From: Portunus trituberculatus
Lineage: Eukaryota > Arthropoda > Malacostraca > Decapoda > Portunidae
Length of the DNA stretch: 64,000 nt
Reading direction: 5' to 3'
NCBI RefSeq assembly: GCF_017591435.1
Contig: NC_059294.1
Span: forward strand, 11,515,104-11,579,103
The notes below the pieces were generated by a model. It did no database searches. It was given only the letters and a program-made list of their open reading frames with translations, and had not been told where the DNA came from. The stretch's first letter is position 1; each line of letters begins with the position of its first letter. Below, piece by piece: positions 50,833 to 62,733 of this stretch. The translations under genes and the position numbers were made by a program.

Positions 50833-51355
50833 CACTCTCATCCTCTTTTTTTTTAACTTCTTGGTTTTCTCCCTTTCAGTAAATTTTCATGCACAGAAAG
50901 GGAATAGAAATAATAAAAATAAAAGAAAGACGTACTATTTTTTTTGTGTGTGGATATAATTTCTTTTCTTTCTCTCATTTTCATTCATCTTTATTTCATT
51001 AATAGCTTATACTTAGAAAGTAAGTAAAAATGCATAAATGGAAAGAAAAGTTACAAATATGAGGCTTTCCGCAGTATAATCTCTCTCTCTCTCTCTTTTC
51101 TCTCTCACATTCTCTCTCATTTCCTCTCGTTCTCTTTTTTTTTTTTACTTTTCTTGCTTTTCTCCCTTTCAGTAAACTCTCATGCACAAAAAGGGAGTGA
51201 AAAAAAAGAAAAAAGACGTGCTGATTTTTTTTTTAAGTGTCGATGTTATTTCTTTTCTTTCATTCTTTCATTCATCTTTATTTTTTTTTCTAACAGCTTA
51301 TCCATAGAAAGTAAAAAAAAACCCATAAATGGAAAGAAAAGTTACGAATATGAGG
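50763..51355. repeat. 300 bp tandem duplication
   Basis: GGCTTTCTGCAGTATAATCT at 50763 recurs as GGCTTTCCGCAGTATAATCT at 51063. The shared order is a (CT)n tract, a T run, TTTCTCCCTTTCAGTAAA, CATGCAC, GACGT, a T run, ATTTCTTTTCTTTC, CATTCATCTTTATTT, AGCTTATMC, ATAGAAAG and ATAAATGGAAAGAAAAGTTA. The (CT)n portion is about 49 bp in copy 1 but only about 15 bp in copy 2. Confidence 0.93.
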
Positions 51356-51779
51356 ACGATTTAATGTTATTCCTGTGTATTAAGTAACATTTCACAAGTA
51401 CGTGGGTGTATTTATGAGTGTGTGTGCCTTTGAGTGTGTGTGTGAGTGCGAGAAGAAGTGCGAGTACGTGTGTGTGTTCCTTCATGGTGTTTTAACCCCT
51501 TCCACTTCAGGTAATGGAGTTGGGGAAATGCATCATGGTCTGTTTCTCGCTCCTGCCGGCTGAAGGAACACGACCCAGCCAGCCTCGGGGAAGCCTCTCA
51601 TCACTCTCTATACATCACCCAGGTGGCTCGCCCCTCAACGCCCACTATTCTAATTACTATTCCCCTTCAGGCTGCCGCTAAATACTGGACAGAAAATGAT
51701 AGTAAATTTTTATGCAGGAGAACGAGGCTGAGGAGAAGTGGGTGAAGTGGTGGTGGTGGTGGATTACAATTGGGTGCGT

Positions 51780-51898
51780 TGAAAGGAGGAAGAAAAGGTG
51801 GAGGAGGAGGAGGAGGTGGTGGAGAAGAAGGAAGAGGGATGGGTTGAAAAGATTCTGAAAGTGGAAGAAGAGAAGGGAGGTGGAGGAAGGTGATGATA

Positions 51899-51932
<34 letters not shown>

Positions 51933-52360
51933 GGAGGAGGAGGAGGAGGAGGAGGAGGAGGAGGAGGAGGAGGAGGAGGAGGAGGAGGAGGAGGAGGAGG
52001 AGGAGGAGGAGGAGGAGGAGGAGGAGAAGGAGATGAAGCTGAAGAAAAGTGAGAGGATATAAGAAAAGACGAAGAAGGGAAGCGGCAGAGGAACAGAAGA
52101 TAATGAGGGGGAGCAGGAGGAGGAGGAGGAGGAGGAGGAGGAGGAGGAGGAGGAAGAAGAAGAGGAAGAGGAAGAGGAAGAAAAAGAAGAGGAAGAGAGT
52201 TCCCCCCTTCTCCCACGACCACCGGAGTTAAAATAGAATCAGAGGAACGAGAGAGCGAAAAAGTCAAGGAGGAGGAGGAGGAGGAGGAGGAGGAGGAGGA
52301 GGAGGAGGAGGAGGAGGAGGAGGAGGAGGAGGAGGAGGAGGAGGAGGACGAGGAAGAGAG
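51780..52360. repeat. Purine tract: (GAT)n, (GAG)n blocks
   Basis: About 580 bp is almost entirely A/G on the + strand, broken mainly by the (GAT)n run at 51891-51930 and a short mixed segment at 52200-52235. Pure GAG blocks lie at 51931-52026, 52113-52155 and 52268-52349. Confidence 0.95.
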
Positions 52361-52628
52361 CATTGATTTTTAAGACACGTTAAAAACATTTTCCCAGGAC
52401 ATTACATTTCCTCCCAGCTCACTTAAAGCACCGTTGTGTGGCGCTCTCATCAGGTGTCCGCCACTCTGCCGCCGCTAGGAATCCTGAACCCATGAACCAT
52501 TGCGCCTTGAAAACTCCTTAAAACTCGGCTCTCAGTATCGCCCTGACCAGCAGACGAGTAACATGTATGCACTTCTACCTTGCTTTGCGTTTTCCTCCAT
52601 ATCCTTTGATTAGTTGACAGTCTCCTTA

Positions 52629-52712
52629 TAACGCCTTTTTACCTTGAGTTTTGGGTATGATTAGACGTTTTTATATGTATTAGGAAGGGTCTATAGAGAT
52701 CAGTGGAGTTAA
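52629..52712 (-). mobile_element. Truncated piggyBac-like MITE, copy 5
   Basis: Only about 84 bp of one end survives (CGCCTTTTTACCTTGAGTTT ... AAGGGTCTATAGAGATCAG). Its orientation matches copies 2, 4 and 7. The terminal TTAA and the other half are missing. Confidence 0.75.
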
Positions 52713-52929
52713 GTTTAAGGGAATTTGAGTATGGAAGATAAGTGAGTGTGGAAGGGAAGTGAGTATGGAAGGTGGGGTGAGTTAGCTGACTTCCTCCTTA
52801 TAAAATCTTGTAATTGAAAGTCTTACATCACAGGAATTAAGGGTTCAGAGGAGGTAAGTGAGGATGGTTTGTCTTAGTTGACTTCACTCTTCTAATCAGC
52901 TGACAGTCTTCTCAGAAAAACCCAACTTC

Positions 52930-53143
52930 GTAACCTCTTCAGTACCATGACGCGTTTCCATATTTATTCTGCTCACTATTTGGTGATTTTATGCAGCTTC
53001 AGAATATCATGTATGGAGCTAAAATAGTGAAGACTGTGACCATTAATCTCCTGACCTCCATGGAGCCTTCCTGCTGTATATAAAATCGTCTAATCACGCC
53101 CAAAAGTCAAGGTAGAAATGCGTTCCAGTACTGAAGGGGTTAA
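52930..53143 (+). mobile_element. TTAA-flanked piggyBac-like MITE, copy 6
   Basis: The copy is full length. The left TTAA has decayed to GTAA, while the right end CTGAAGGGGTTAA is intact. It is embedded in a decayed ~124 bp tandem array whose spacing is restored when the element is subtracted. Confidence 0.88.
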
Positions 53144-53920
53144 TATAAAAAAAAATTCAAGTTAAGTAAAGATAAAGTTAAAGTAAAGTTTGATACAGCA
53201 GAAATGATTATGGTACATTCAACTACGCTCCTGCTACTTTCCTCTTATCAGTTGACAGTCCCTTAAAAAAAAAAAAAAACTACCAATTTATACATTCTTT
53301 GGTCAAAAGGGCTTAAGATTCAATTAAACATCTTAAATACAATGGATTGAGTACTGTACATTATTCTACTTTCATTCCTTCTATCAACCTCATTCTATAA
53401 AACCTAAACATTTATACATTCTGAAATAAAACCACTTAATATATGAAAACCCAAGAGTAAGTGCGTGCGGTAGAGTACTGTATGTTATTCGACCTCTGAC
53501 CTCACTCGTACCTTGAAGCCAGTGTCAGACGCAGCAGCTTCTCCCTTTGTTTTATTCCCGGCCTCATCACCGCCACGTAGCTCCTCCTCATCATCTAACT
53601 TTAATATCCCGTGTGTTATAATATTTACAAGACATCGGACGCTCATATTACCACGACACACTTGTAGATCTTTCGTATGTGGAATTTACCGCACTGTTTG
53701 AATCGCCTACAGTCTTCATGAGGTTTAGATTTACCACTGTACCTTGTAGCTTCGTTTCCTTTGCTGTCTACTGTATTCTCTGTTGCTTTCTTTTCTCTAC
53801 ACTCGTCTACTGTTTTCTTTCATATATTCGTGATGTGCTTTCTTAGTTTGCTTTGTTTTGATTTTTCTAGTTATATATAACACTGAGTAATATTTAGGAT
53901 TTTAAGATCAATTCTGAAGG

Positions 53921-54660
<740 letters not shown>

Positions 54661-54852
54661 TCGCAACTTATTCCTCCAGGACGGCGACTCGTAAATTAGC
54701 GTCACTGATAACAAGATATTCGAGGTATTTTATCCAACATAACATAAGAATGAATGTCTCTCTCTTCTTTCTCTCTCTCTCTCTCTTCCCCTCCATCCCT
54801 CCACAGTCCCTTCCTCCTCTTCCCTCTCCTCCGCGCTCAATCTTCTCTCCTC

Positions 54853-54854
<2 letters not shown>

Positions 54855-54942
<88 letters not shown>
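54855..54942. repeat. (GT)n microsatellite
   Basis: A GT run of about 88 bp. Confidence 0.97.
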
Positions 54943-54943
<1 letters not shown>

Positions 54944-55103
54944 TGTCTCGCTCCCTCCTCCTCTCCCCAGGCACATGCTTTGCATAGTTTGTATTGTAAT
55001 GATGTAAGTAAATTATAATAAAAATGCGAATGTCGTCTGCACGTTTTAATTCTTCAGACGGTTCTTGAAACTGTCCGTGTAGTAAAGAGATAAAGAAAGA
55101 CAG

Positions 55104-55107
<4 letters not shown>

Positions 55108-55183
<76 letters not shown>

Positions 55184-55199
55184 AAAAAAAAAAGAAAAA
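55108..55199. repeat. (GA)n then A run
   Basis: A GA run to 55179, then about 15 A. Confidence 0.96.
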
Positions 55200-55526
55200 G
55201 CCATTCTGTGGAAATTTTTATGCGCTTTGATCTCACATAACTCACAGCGGCGGACAGTAACTCCATGTAATCGTCAATAAACAGACAATCAGGATTCTTT
55301 TTTAACCTCCCGCATAAATAATCTTTCATTAAGGACGCGTAGGAAGGTTGTCGCTGCCCCGCTGCATGAACACACCTCACGACCACGCAGCAGCCGCACG
55401 CACACCCAATCTATGATCCCCGGAAGCATTTGCAGTCGCTCTCGATTTATTCACCCGCTAATTAACATGACCTGTAAATATGTTCCTCAAGAGAGCGTTA
55501 AGTTGCGCTACACAACACCCACGAGT

Positions 55527-56045
55527 CACTTGACACGCTGGAACTCTTAACTTGTCTTTGGTACTTCGTGTTCTTGTCCTCAGCCGCCACTGCCACACAC
55601 CTGCTCGTCCTCTAAACTGGGGATCTTGAAGTGTTTTTCAAGGGAGAGGTAGTGTTTCTTTGGTGTCTTTGCTACTACAGCGACTCTGACAAATGCGTTC
55701 CTCATGGCATCTTGTCTTTGGCCGAAGCATAACTGCTCGCCTTATAAACTGGGAATTATTAGGTTTATATTGGAAAGGTAGTCTCTGGTAATGTAGTGAC
55801 TCAATGATAACTGTCCATCGTGTCCTCGTGGTATTTTTCTCTTCTCAGTAGCCAAGTCACTCAGGAACAGAACAGCGGATCTCGGTGAGTTTCAGAAGGT
55901 AAAGGTAGTTTTAATCTGTGTCCCTAGTATTGCAGGGACTCAGATGAAAGTGTCCCTTGTGTTCTTCCTTACTCCGCCGCCACACACCTGCTCGCCCTGG
56001 GAATCGAAGTGGGGTGTTTTTAAAGGGAAAGGAAAAGGGTTATTA
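55527..56045. repeat. Degenerate ~130 bp tandem repeat
   Basis: Units begin near 55594 (ACACCTGCTCGTCCTCTAAA), 55728 (ATAACTGCTCGCCTTATAAA), about 55866 and 55984 (CACCTGCTCGCCCTGGGAAT). Each continues with GGGA..T.GAAG, GGGARAGGTAGT and GGGACTCAGA..AATGTCC-like segments. Confidence 0.72.
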
Positions 56046-56184
56046 ATGAGTTTTCTTGCGTGTGAGTGGATCTAAAAGCCTGATCTTGATTGGCTCTGGA
56101 TTTATGAGCTTAATCTTACCTGAGGAGCTAATGAGTTTTTACGTTCAGTTCTCCTCGCCAGTTGAAGGGTGGGAAGAACCGACG

Positions 56185-56287
<103 letters not shown>

Positions 56288-56358
56288 CAGTGGCATGCTG
56301 GGAGATTTGTTTGTTTATTCAGGTATTTATTGTAGGGATGATCACCTATCCCGTTACC

Positions 56359-56359
<1 letters not shown>

Positions 56360-56421
<62 letters not shown>
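56360..56421. repeat. (CT)n microsatellite
   Basis: A pure CT run. Confidence 0.97.
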
Positions 56422-56423
<2 letters not shown>

Positions 56424-56449
56424 GTTATGTCCTACCTTTCACTATCCTG

Positions 56450-56561
<112 letters not shown>

Positions 56562-56922
56562 CCCTCCGTTCCTCTCACACTCCTTCTTCGCCCCCTCCAT
56601 AGCCCCGCCCCGCCCCTTCACAGCCCCGCCCAGCACCGCCCCACCTATCATAGCGACGCCACCCTCTCGTCTGCTCTCGTTACGGCCGCCTATAGACTTT
56701 CGTAACCAAAGGCGTCCAATCTATCATGATCGGCCGCCGGGGAAACGTGTCCACCCCTCCCTCACTCTCTTCCTTCTCTCTCTTCCTCTCGGTTATTAGT
56801 CTTTCTCAATTTTTTCTTCCCTTTTTCTTCATTCTTTTCTTCTTTCTTGGTTTATTCTTTCTCGATTCATTGTTTTTCGGTTCTCTCTCTGCCTTTCTCT
56901 GTTTCTGTCTCTGTTTCTGTTT

Positions 56923-56927
<5 letters not shown>

Positions 56928-56985
<58 letters not shown>
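56928..56985. repeat. (CT)n microsatellite
   Basis: A pure CT run preceded by TTTCTGTCTCTG words. Confidence 0.97.
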
Positions 56986-56986
<1 letters not shown>

Positions 56987-57186
56987 ACTTGTATTAATTG
57001 ATAAAATAGCTTTATTTATGTTTTCTTGTTTTTCAGTTTTTTTTGTAATCTTTTATTTAATTCCGGAACTACTTTACATGTTTTCTTTTTCTTTATTCTC
57101 CTTCTTATTTTTTTTTCTGCTGACTGTCTTTGCTTTTCTGTCAACTTTAATTATTCTTATATATACATGGATTTTTTTTTTCACAA

Positions 57187-57403
57187 GTCTTCAATATTGA
57201 GACGCATTTTTACCTTGATTTTTTGGGCATGATTAGACGATTTTATTTGCATTAAGAAGGGTCTATGTAGGTCAAAAGACTAATAGGCAGAGTCTTTACT
57301 ATTCTAATCCCAACATATGTTTCTGAAGCTGTATTAAATTGCCCTTCTCCCAAAAAAAAAACAGAATTAATATTAAAACACATCCTTTTACTGAAGAGAT
57401 TAA
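57187..57403 (-). mobile_element. TTAA-flanked piggyBac-like MITE, copy 7
   Basis: This is an inverted copy with a degraded left terminus (TCTTCAATATTGAGACGC). The core is well conserved (GATTAGACGATTTTATT, GAAGGGTCTATG). The right end CTGAAGAGATTAA is altered, and an internal A run lies near 57350-57361. Confidence 0.84.
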
Positions 57404-58770
57404 TAATTGATCTATAAAGAAGCAATTGGTTTGTGTAATTGGCTAGCTCACAATCATTTAGTACTAAGTTTGTTTATCTTTGGATCTTGTGTAGTGTGAT
57501 GTTTCTCCCTCTCTTAGATTATTATTTTCATCCTTCTATATCTTCTTAATTAGATTTGATTTTCTTAACAGTTTTTGATTTGTTTAGATTATTATGGTTT
57601 ATTGTTTTTCATATTTGTTTCTTCTATTTTGTTCATCTATTTGTTTAGAATCTATCCACTTATTTATTCGTTCGTGATGCATTGTTTTTCTTCCTTCTTT
57701 ATTACATTTTTTCTCTTTCTTTTCTTTTTCTAGATTATATTTTAGTTCGTCTCCATTAGTCTGTCATTTCTTTTCGTTCTGTGTACTCTTTATTCCTTCC
57801 TCTTTCTTCTTTCAATGAAAACTGAAAGCAAAGTAGTAACTCGCGCCGCTCTACTAATTTTCTTCGACCTCCTTCACCTACAAGACCCTCCAACACCCCG
57901 CCAACAACCCACACACGCACCACGCCGCCGCACCACCACCGCAACCACACCACCAAACTACTTTTTGCACTCCCCTCATCACAACTTCCTGCCATAGAAT
58001 CTTTTCACCACTGGAGACCTTCTTTCCCTTCCCTCCCTCCTTATTACCTCTCCCTATTACCTCTCCCATCCACCCACACGCCAGTTCCTACCTCCCGGCC
58101 GGCGCCCTACCCATTCCTTCCCTCCCTCCCTCGCGCCCATAACTCAGCGTCGGTGTAGAAATAAATAATGAAACAAAGACTGATTCCCGCCGCATACCAC
58201 CACCTGTACCTGCTGCGGCCCTCACCTGTATGCTCTTAAAACGCTCTCATAACACAGATAGGCTTTCGTGGGTAGAGAATGCGCAACTTTTTAATCTGCG
58301 GTTTTGGGATGACACGGGAATGCTGCGTTAAGCCTCAGAGGGAGTAAGAGAACCAGTTGTTAAGGTTGTTTTTGTGGTGTTAAGAAGGGGACGACGGAAG
58401 AGCGTGTAGAGACAATCCGACGTAGCTGACCCACTTCGTCGAGGGGGGCCGCCACGCCTCTTACAATATAACGAGGAACGAGACCCCGGCGGATTAAGAA
58501 GGCGAGCGAGCTGGAACCACCGAGAGAGGGAGATAGACAGACGCAGGTGTGGGGAGAGGAAAGGCGACCGAGTGGGAGGGAGTGAGAGGAATCGAGTGCG
58601 AAGGAATGAAAAATGTGAAGTGTGAGGTTAGAAAAAAATGAAACCCCAAGCAAGTTTCACCTCTTTTTATTTCTTATCTGATTTGCTAGAGGGGTGGCTG
58701 GTCGGCACTCTCAGTTTTGTGGCGGCGGCGTGTCACCTGTCCAGCGTGAGCCTTGAGGGGACGCGTGGCT
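57404..58770. other. Non-coding; pyrimidine-rich then mixed
   Basis: 57404-57810 is T-rich. 57900-57960 has CACC/ACC words. 58190-58240 has several CACCTG/TACCTG words. No gene assigned. Confidence 0.5.
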
Positions 58771-58803
58771 GGTGGTGGTGGTGGTGGTGGTGGTGGTGGT
58801 GGT
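58771..58803. repeat. (GGT)n tract
   Basis: Eleven GGT triplets. Confidence 0.95.
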
Positions 58804-59015
58804 GCCGCTGCTATTCTTCCTCCCCTCAGGTCTTTTAATTAATGGTTGGCGACTTTGTCAGTTTTATGTTTTATTTTTATAACGATGAGGTCTGAAAGGG
58901 ACAGGTTTTATTGATGGGGTGGGTTGTTTGGGCTTTTGTTTTTACTAATGGAATTTATTATCTTTTCCGTCTGTCTGTGTGCGTATAGGTTTGGCTGTTA
59001 GTTGGTCACATGATT

Positions 59016-59016
<1 letters not shown>

Positions 59017-59106
<90 letters not shown>
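59017..59106. repeat. (CT)n microsatellite
   Basis: A CT run of about 90 bp. Confidence 0.97.
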
Positions 59107-59111
<5 letters not shown>

Positions 59112-59645
59112 TCATCCTAGAAACACAATACTTTACCTCTGTTTCATTCAATCACTCACTCATCCTCTCATTCATTTCCAGGAAAAATGACCCGCACATT
59201 CCTTCACTCGCGGCGACAGAGCAGCCCACACCCAGCCAGTTACATCCCCGCACAACACCTCGTCCACGCAGCTCCACCCCACACACACGCCGTGCTCCGG
59301 GGATCCCTCTCACTCGAATCAGATGAGGTGATACGATTTCACACCCAAGGAAAGCGGAATGAAGAGGCGGGAAGAGGGGAAGTTGCGCAGCTCGTACCCA
59401 CTTTTAACGGAGAGGGACACGGGGGCGGGGGGCCGGAGGAAAGGGATATAGTACTGGTGTTGGGATTGCTGTCTCCTCCTTCGCATCCTTCTTCTCCTCC
59501 TCCCGTTACGCTGAGGGAAAGCTGCTTTACATATCGTGGACTGCAGCCTACATCACGTGGACGGCCGCTGTACATCAAGTGAAAAAAGAGGGTGGCGTCC
59601 ATGCCCGAACCATGCGTCCATGTGTCTTGATACCTCTTTAGTCTT

Positions 59646-59713
<68 letters not shown>
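59646..59713. repeat. (CTA)n tract
   Basis: About 22 pure CTA triplets. Confidence 0.97.
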
Positions 59714-59759
59714 GGTCATGGATGAGGAATGGGGAAAGGCATGTGATAGATAAATAGAT

Positions 59760-59763
<4 letters not shown>

Positions 59764-59831
<68 letters not shown>
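59764..59831. repeat. (GA)n microsatellite
   Basis: A pure GA run. Confidence 0.97.
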
Positions 59832-59834
<3 letters not shown>

Positions 59835-59929
59835 ACGAAGGATGGATTGCGTGCGTATATCTTACCAAGTGTGGGAGGAGGAAGACAGAAAAAGAAAGAG
59901 CAGAAGAAGAACAAGAGGAACCAGAGAAT

Positions 59930-59980
59930 AAGTAGTAGTAGTAGGAGTAATAGTAGGAGGAGGAGGAGGAGGTGGAGGAG
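59930..59980. repeat. AGT and GGA triplets
   Basis: AGTAGTAGTAGTAGG grades into GGA triplets. Confidence 0.88.
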
Positions 59981-60143
59981 GACGGGTTCCATCTAGTGGC
60001 TGGGCGTTATCAGATGTGGAGCACCAGGTGGAGGAGAGCCGTCAGGGGCGCCACTGGTAATTGATCATGAAGGCTATCGGCGCCGAGATCTCACGAGCTT
60101 AAATGACCGGCGATAAAGGTAATGATCGAGTCTGAGGCCAACT

Positions 60144-60180
60144 AGGAGGAGGAGGAGGAGGAGGAGGAGGAGGAGGTGGT
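60144..60180. repeat. (GGA)n tract
   Basis: About ten GGA triplets ending in GGTGGT. Confidence 0.94.
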
Positions 60181-60305
60181 AGAGGCTGAGTACCCGCTCG
60201 TGCCTACCCTGCCTCTTCTACTCTTTCCTTACCCCCGTTTTCTTCATCTCCCCTCCCCGCCCTTTTCTAATAACAGGTGATGCGACGAAATAGGTTAAGT
60301 CATGC

Positions 60306-60306
<1 letters not shown>

Positions 60307-60369
<63 letters not shown>
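60307..60369. repeat. (GA)n microsatellite
   Basis: A pure GA run. Confidence 0.97.
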
Positions 60370-60371
<2 letters not shown>

Positions 60372-60552
60372 GATTCACTGTACTTCCCTCTCCTTACCCC
60401 CCCACACCGTCACTCCCTGCTGTCTGTCTCTGTCTCGGTATCTTCCTGTCTGTTTGTTTATCTTCCTTTTGTGGCGCAGCTTGATCTCTTTCTCCGTCTT
60501 GGCTTTTTGTCTGATTTACTTGAGTCTCGTTTAAGCGTGATGAACGAGATGC

Positions 60553-60554
<2 letters not shown>

Positions 60555-60589
<35 letters not shown>
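60555..60589. repeat. (CT)n microsatellite
   Basis: A pure CT run. Confidence 0.96.
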
Positions 60590-60593
<4 letters not shown>

Positions 60594-60929
60594 TGTGGAA
60601 ACAACAAGAAAAACAAGAAAATCCACTTGGAAATTATGATCTTCCAGCAGCCGTTCAAAAGTCGTAAGGTTATTTTATCAATTCAGAAAGGGTTTGGTAG
60701 TAATTGGCTCGTTCTCCTCAGCCGGCGATGATACGTGTTGTCAAAGCAATTAAGTCGATAGTGCGATAGTGTAAGTAGTACCTAGGGATGTTCTCCTCCA
60801 GTCTTACTCTCGACGGGCTCTTTGCCATCGTTGTTATCACTTAATTAAGTAAGCAACTACAATGTTAATTTCGTCTTGTCAATATTGTAGTATGTTAACC
60901 TTAAGTACTATCAATGTTCCTGATGTTAA

Positions 60930-60967
60930 TGCCACTACTGCTGCTACTACTACTGCTGCTGCTACTG

Positions 60968-61019
<52 letters not shown>

Positions 61020-61440
61020 TACTACTACTACTACTACTAACGCCAATACTAGCCTATCATCATCATCATCAGCATCTTTTAGGACTACCACCATCACCAC
61101 CACAATATACTACTATTACTCGTACTACCACTGGCAAAAGTTTTCACCATCACCAGCACTAGTAACTAATGTTTATCACCACCACCACCACCACCACCAC
61201 CACCACAAGCAGTATCACCATGACCATCAGTAGCAGTACCCACATCACCACCACCATCTTACCAGCACCACCACTGTCATCACCACTTACACTACTACTA
61301 CCACTATTAGTAGCAGCATTTTAGCCTCACATTCCCACCACCACCACCACCACCACCATTACCAACTCCGCATCATTTCTGCATCACCAACCATCCCTAT
61401 TACCACCACCACAACCACCATCACCACCACCACCACCGCA
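60930..61440. repeat. Triplet-rich region: CTA, ATC and CCA
   Basis: CTA/CTG triplets at 60930-61040, TCA triplets near 61058-61072, then degenerate CAC/CAT/ACC triplets with pure CAC at about 61178-61206 and 61337-61360. Consistent with decay of long triplet arrays. Confidence 0.9.
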
Positions 61441-61453
61441 TTCAGTCAGTCAG

Positions 61454-61457
<4 letters not shown>

Positions 61458-61536
<79 letters not shown>
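61458..61536. repeat. (GA)n microsatellite
   Basis: A GA run of about 79 bp. Confidence 0.97.
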
Positions 61537-61539
<3 letters not shown>

Positions 61540-61834
61540 AAATAGAGAGGACAAAAAACTAAGAGGCGAGGCGAGGATAGAAAAAGACTTAAATACCATT
61601 GGATTATCCTGGGCTTCTATTATCCAATCAGGTGCCTTAAGTAGATGCTCGATGGATTATTTATCATCTGAATCCTTTTATGTGTGAGGGGCAGGAAAAT
61701 TACACCTCTTGGGCTTGCCGACTGAATATTTATCGATTATTTATAAGTCTCCACTCAAAGCTTTCGAGAGAGAATGATTCTGCACACTCAAAAATAAGAC
61801 ATATTGATGGGAGGTGGGGCAGAGCAGGGCAGGC

Positions 61835-62085
61835 CAGGAGGAGGACGGGAAGGAGGACGGGGAGGAGGAGGAGGAGGAGGGAGTGAAGAAGAACAAGAGG
61901 GAGGAGTTGGAAGAGCAGGTGGTGATGGTGGAATAGAAGCAGAAGAAAGGAGGAGGAGGAGGAGGAGGAGGAGGAGGAGGAAGAAGAAGAAGAAGAAGAA
62001 GAAGAAGAAGAAGAAGAAGGATTTCGAGGAGTAGATGGTGGACATGGAACAGAAGAAGCAGTGGAGGAGGAGGAGGAGGAGGAGA
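61835..62085. repeat. GGA/GAA triplet cluster
   Basis: GGA triplets at 61861-61880 and 61949-61980, GAA triplets at 61981-62019, GGA again at 62065-62082. Confidence 0.94.
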
Positions 62086-62670
62086 AAGGATAGTAGGAGG
62101 AAGAATAGGAAACACGCATGAAGGAAAGAAAAAGTGATGTACGATGAGGAAAGTGAAGTTTTAGAGACATTTATCATCACCTACAGATTTTTTTTTCCGT
62201 TTAGGCAATGGAGAAAATTGATCATAGCATACGTTGGTAAAAGAGGAAGACAATAAAGAGAGAAAAATCAAAGACAAGATATCCCAAAGCAAAGCAAAAG
62301 AACCAAAACAAAGAGGAAAAGAAAATCACCCAAGGAATTGAAGGAGAAAATTAAGAAGCAAAAAGGAAAAAAAATATGCAGAGAAAGACGAGGAAGAAGA
62401 GAAGGAAGAGTAGGAAGAAACCACAGGAAACATGATACTAGGCAATGCAATAAAAGATAAAAGAAAAGAGAAAGGAAAGAAGTGAAGGCCAGAGCAACGT
62501 CTAATTAGGGAAGTAACGAGGTGCCAAAGGAATCGTGCTATAAAGAATGGACAAACAAAGTGCGTGGAAATGTAAAAGAGAGGAGGTGGAAAGAAGCGTC
62601 GGCGAGGCGTGTGTGGGTTGTGTGTGGCTGGCGAGAGAAGGGCGAGGCTTGGGTTGTGGAGGTGGTGACG

Positions 62671-62672
<2 letters not shown>

Positions 62673-62730
<58 letters not shown>
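62673..62730. repeat. (GA)n microsatellite
   Basis: A pure GA run. Confidence 0.97.

Positions 62731-62733
<3 letters not shown>

Larger units (their letters stand above)
52560..53510. repeat. Decayed ~124 bp tandem array invaded by MITEs
   Basis: GAGTACTGTACATTATTCTA at 53349 recurs as GAGTACTGTATGTTATTCGA at 53473, and ATTTATACATTCT recurs 123 bp apart. TAGTTGACAGTCTCCTTATA (52611) resembles the segments near 52900 and 53250. MITE copies 5 and 6 sit inside the array. Confidence 0.7.

Noticed and set aside
51492..51530. TTAACCCCTTCCACTTCAGG as another MITE end
   Set aside because: Only the first ten or so bases match the family. No core motifs or partner end follow.
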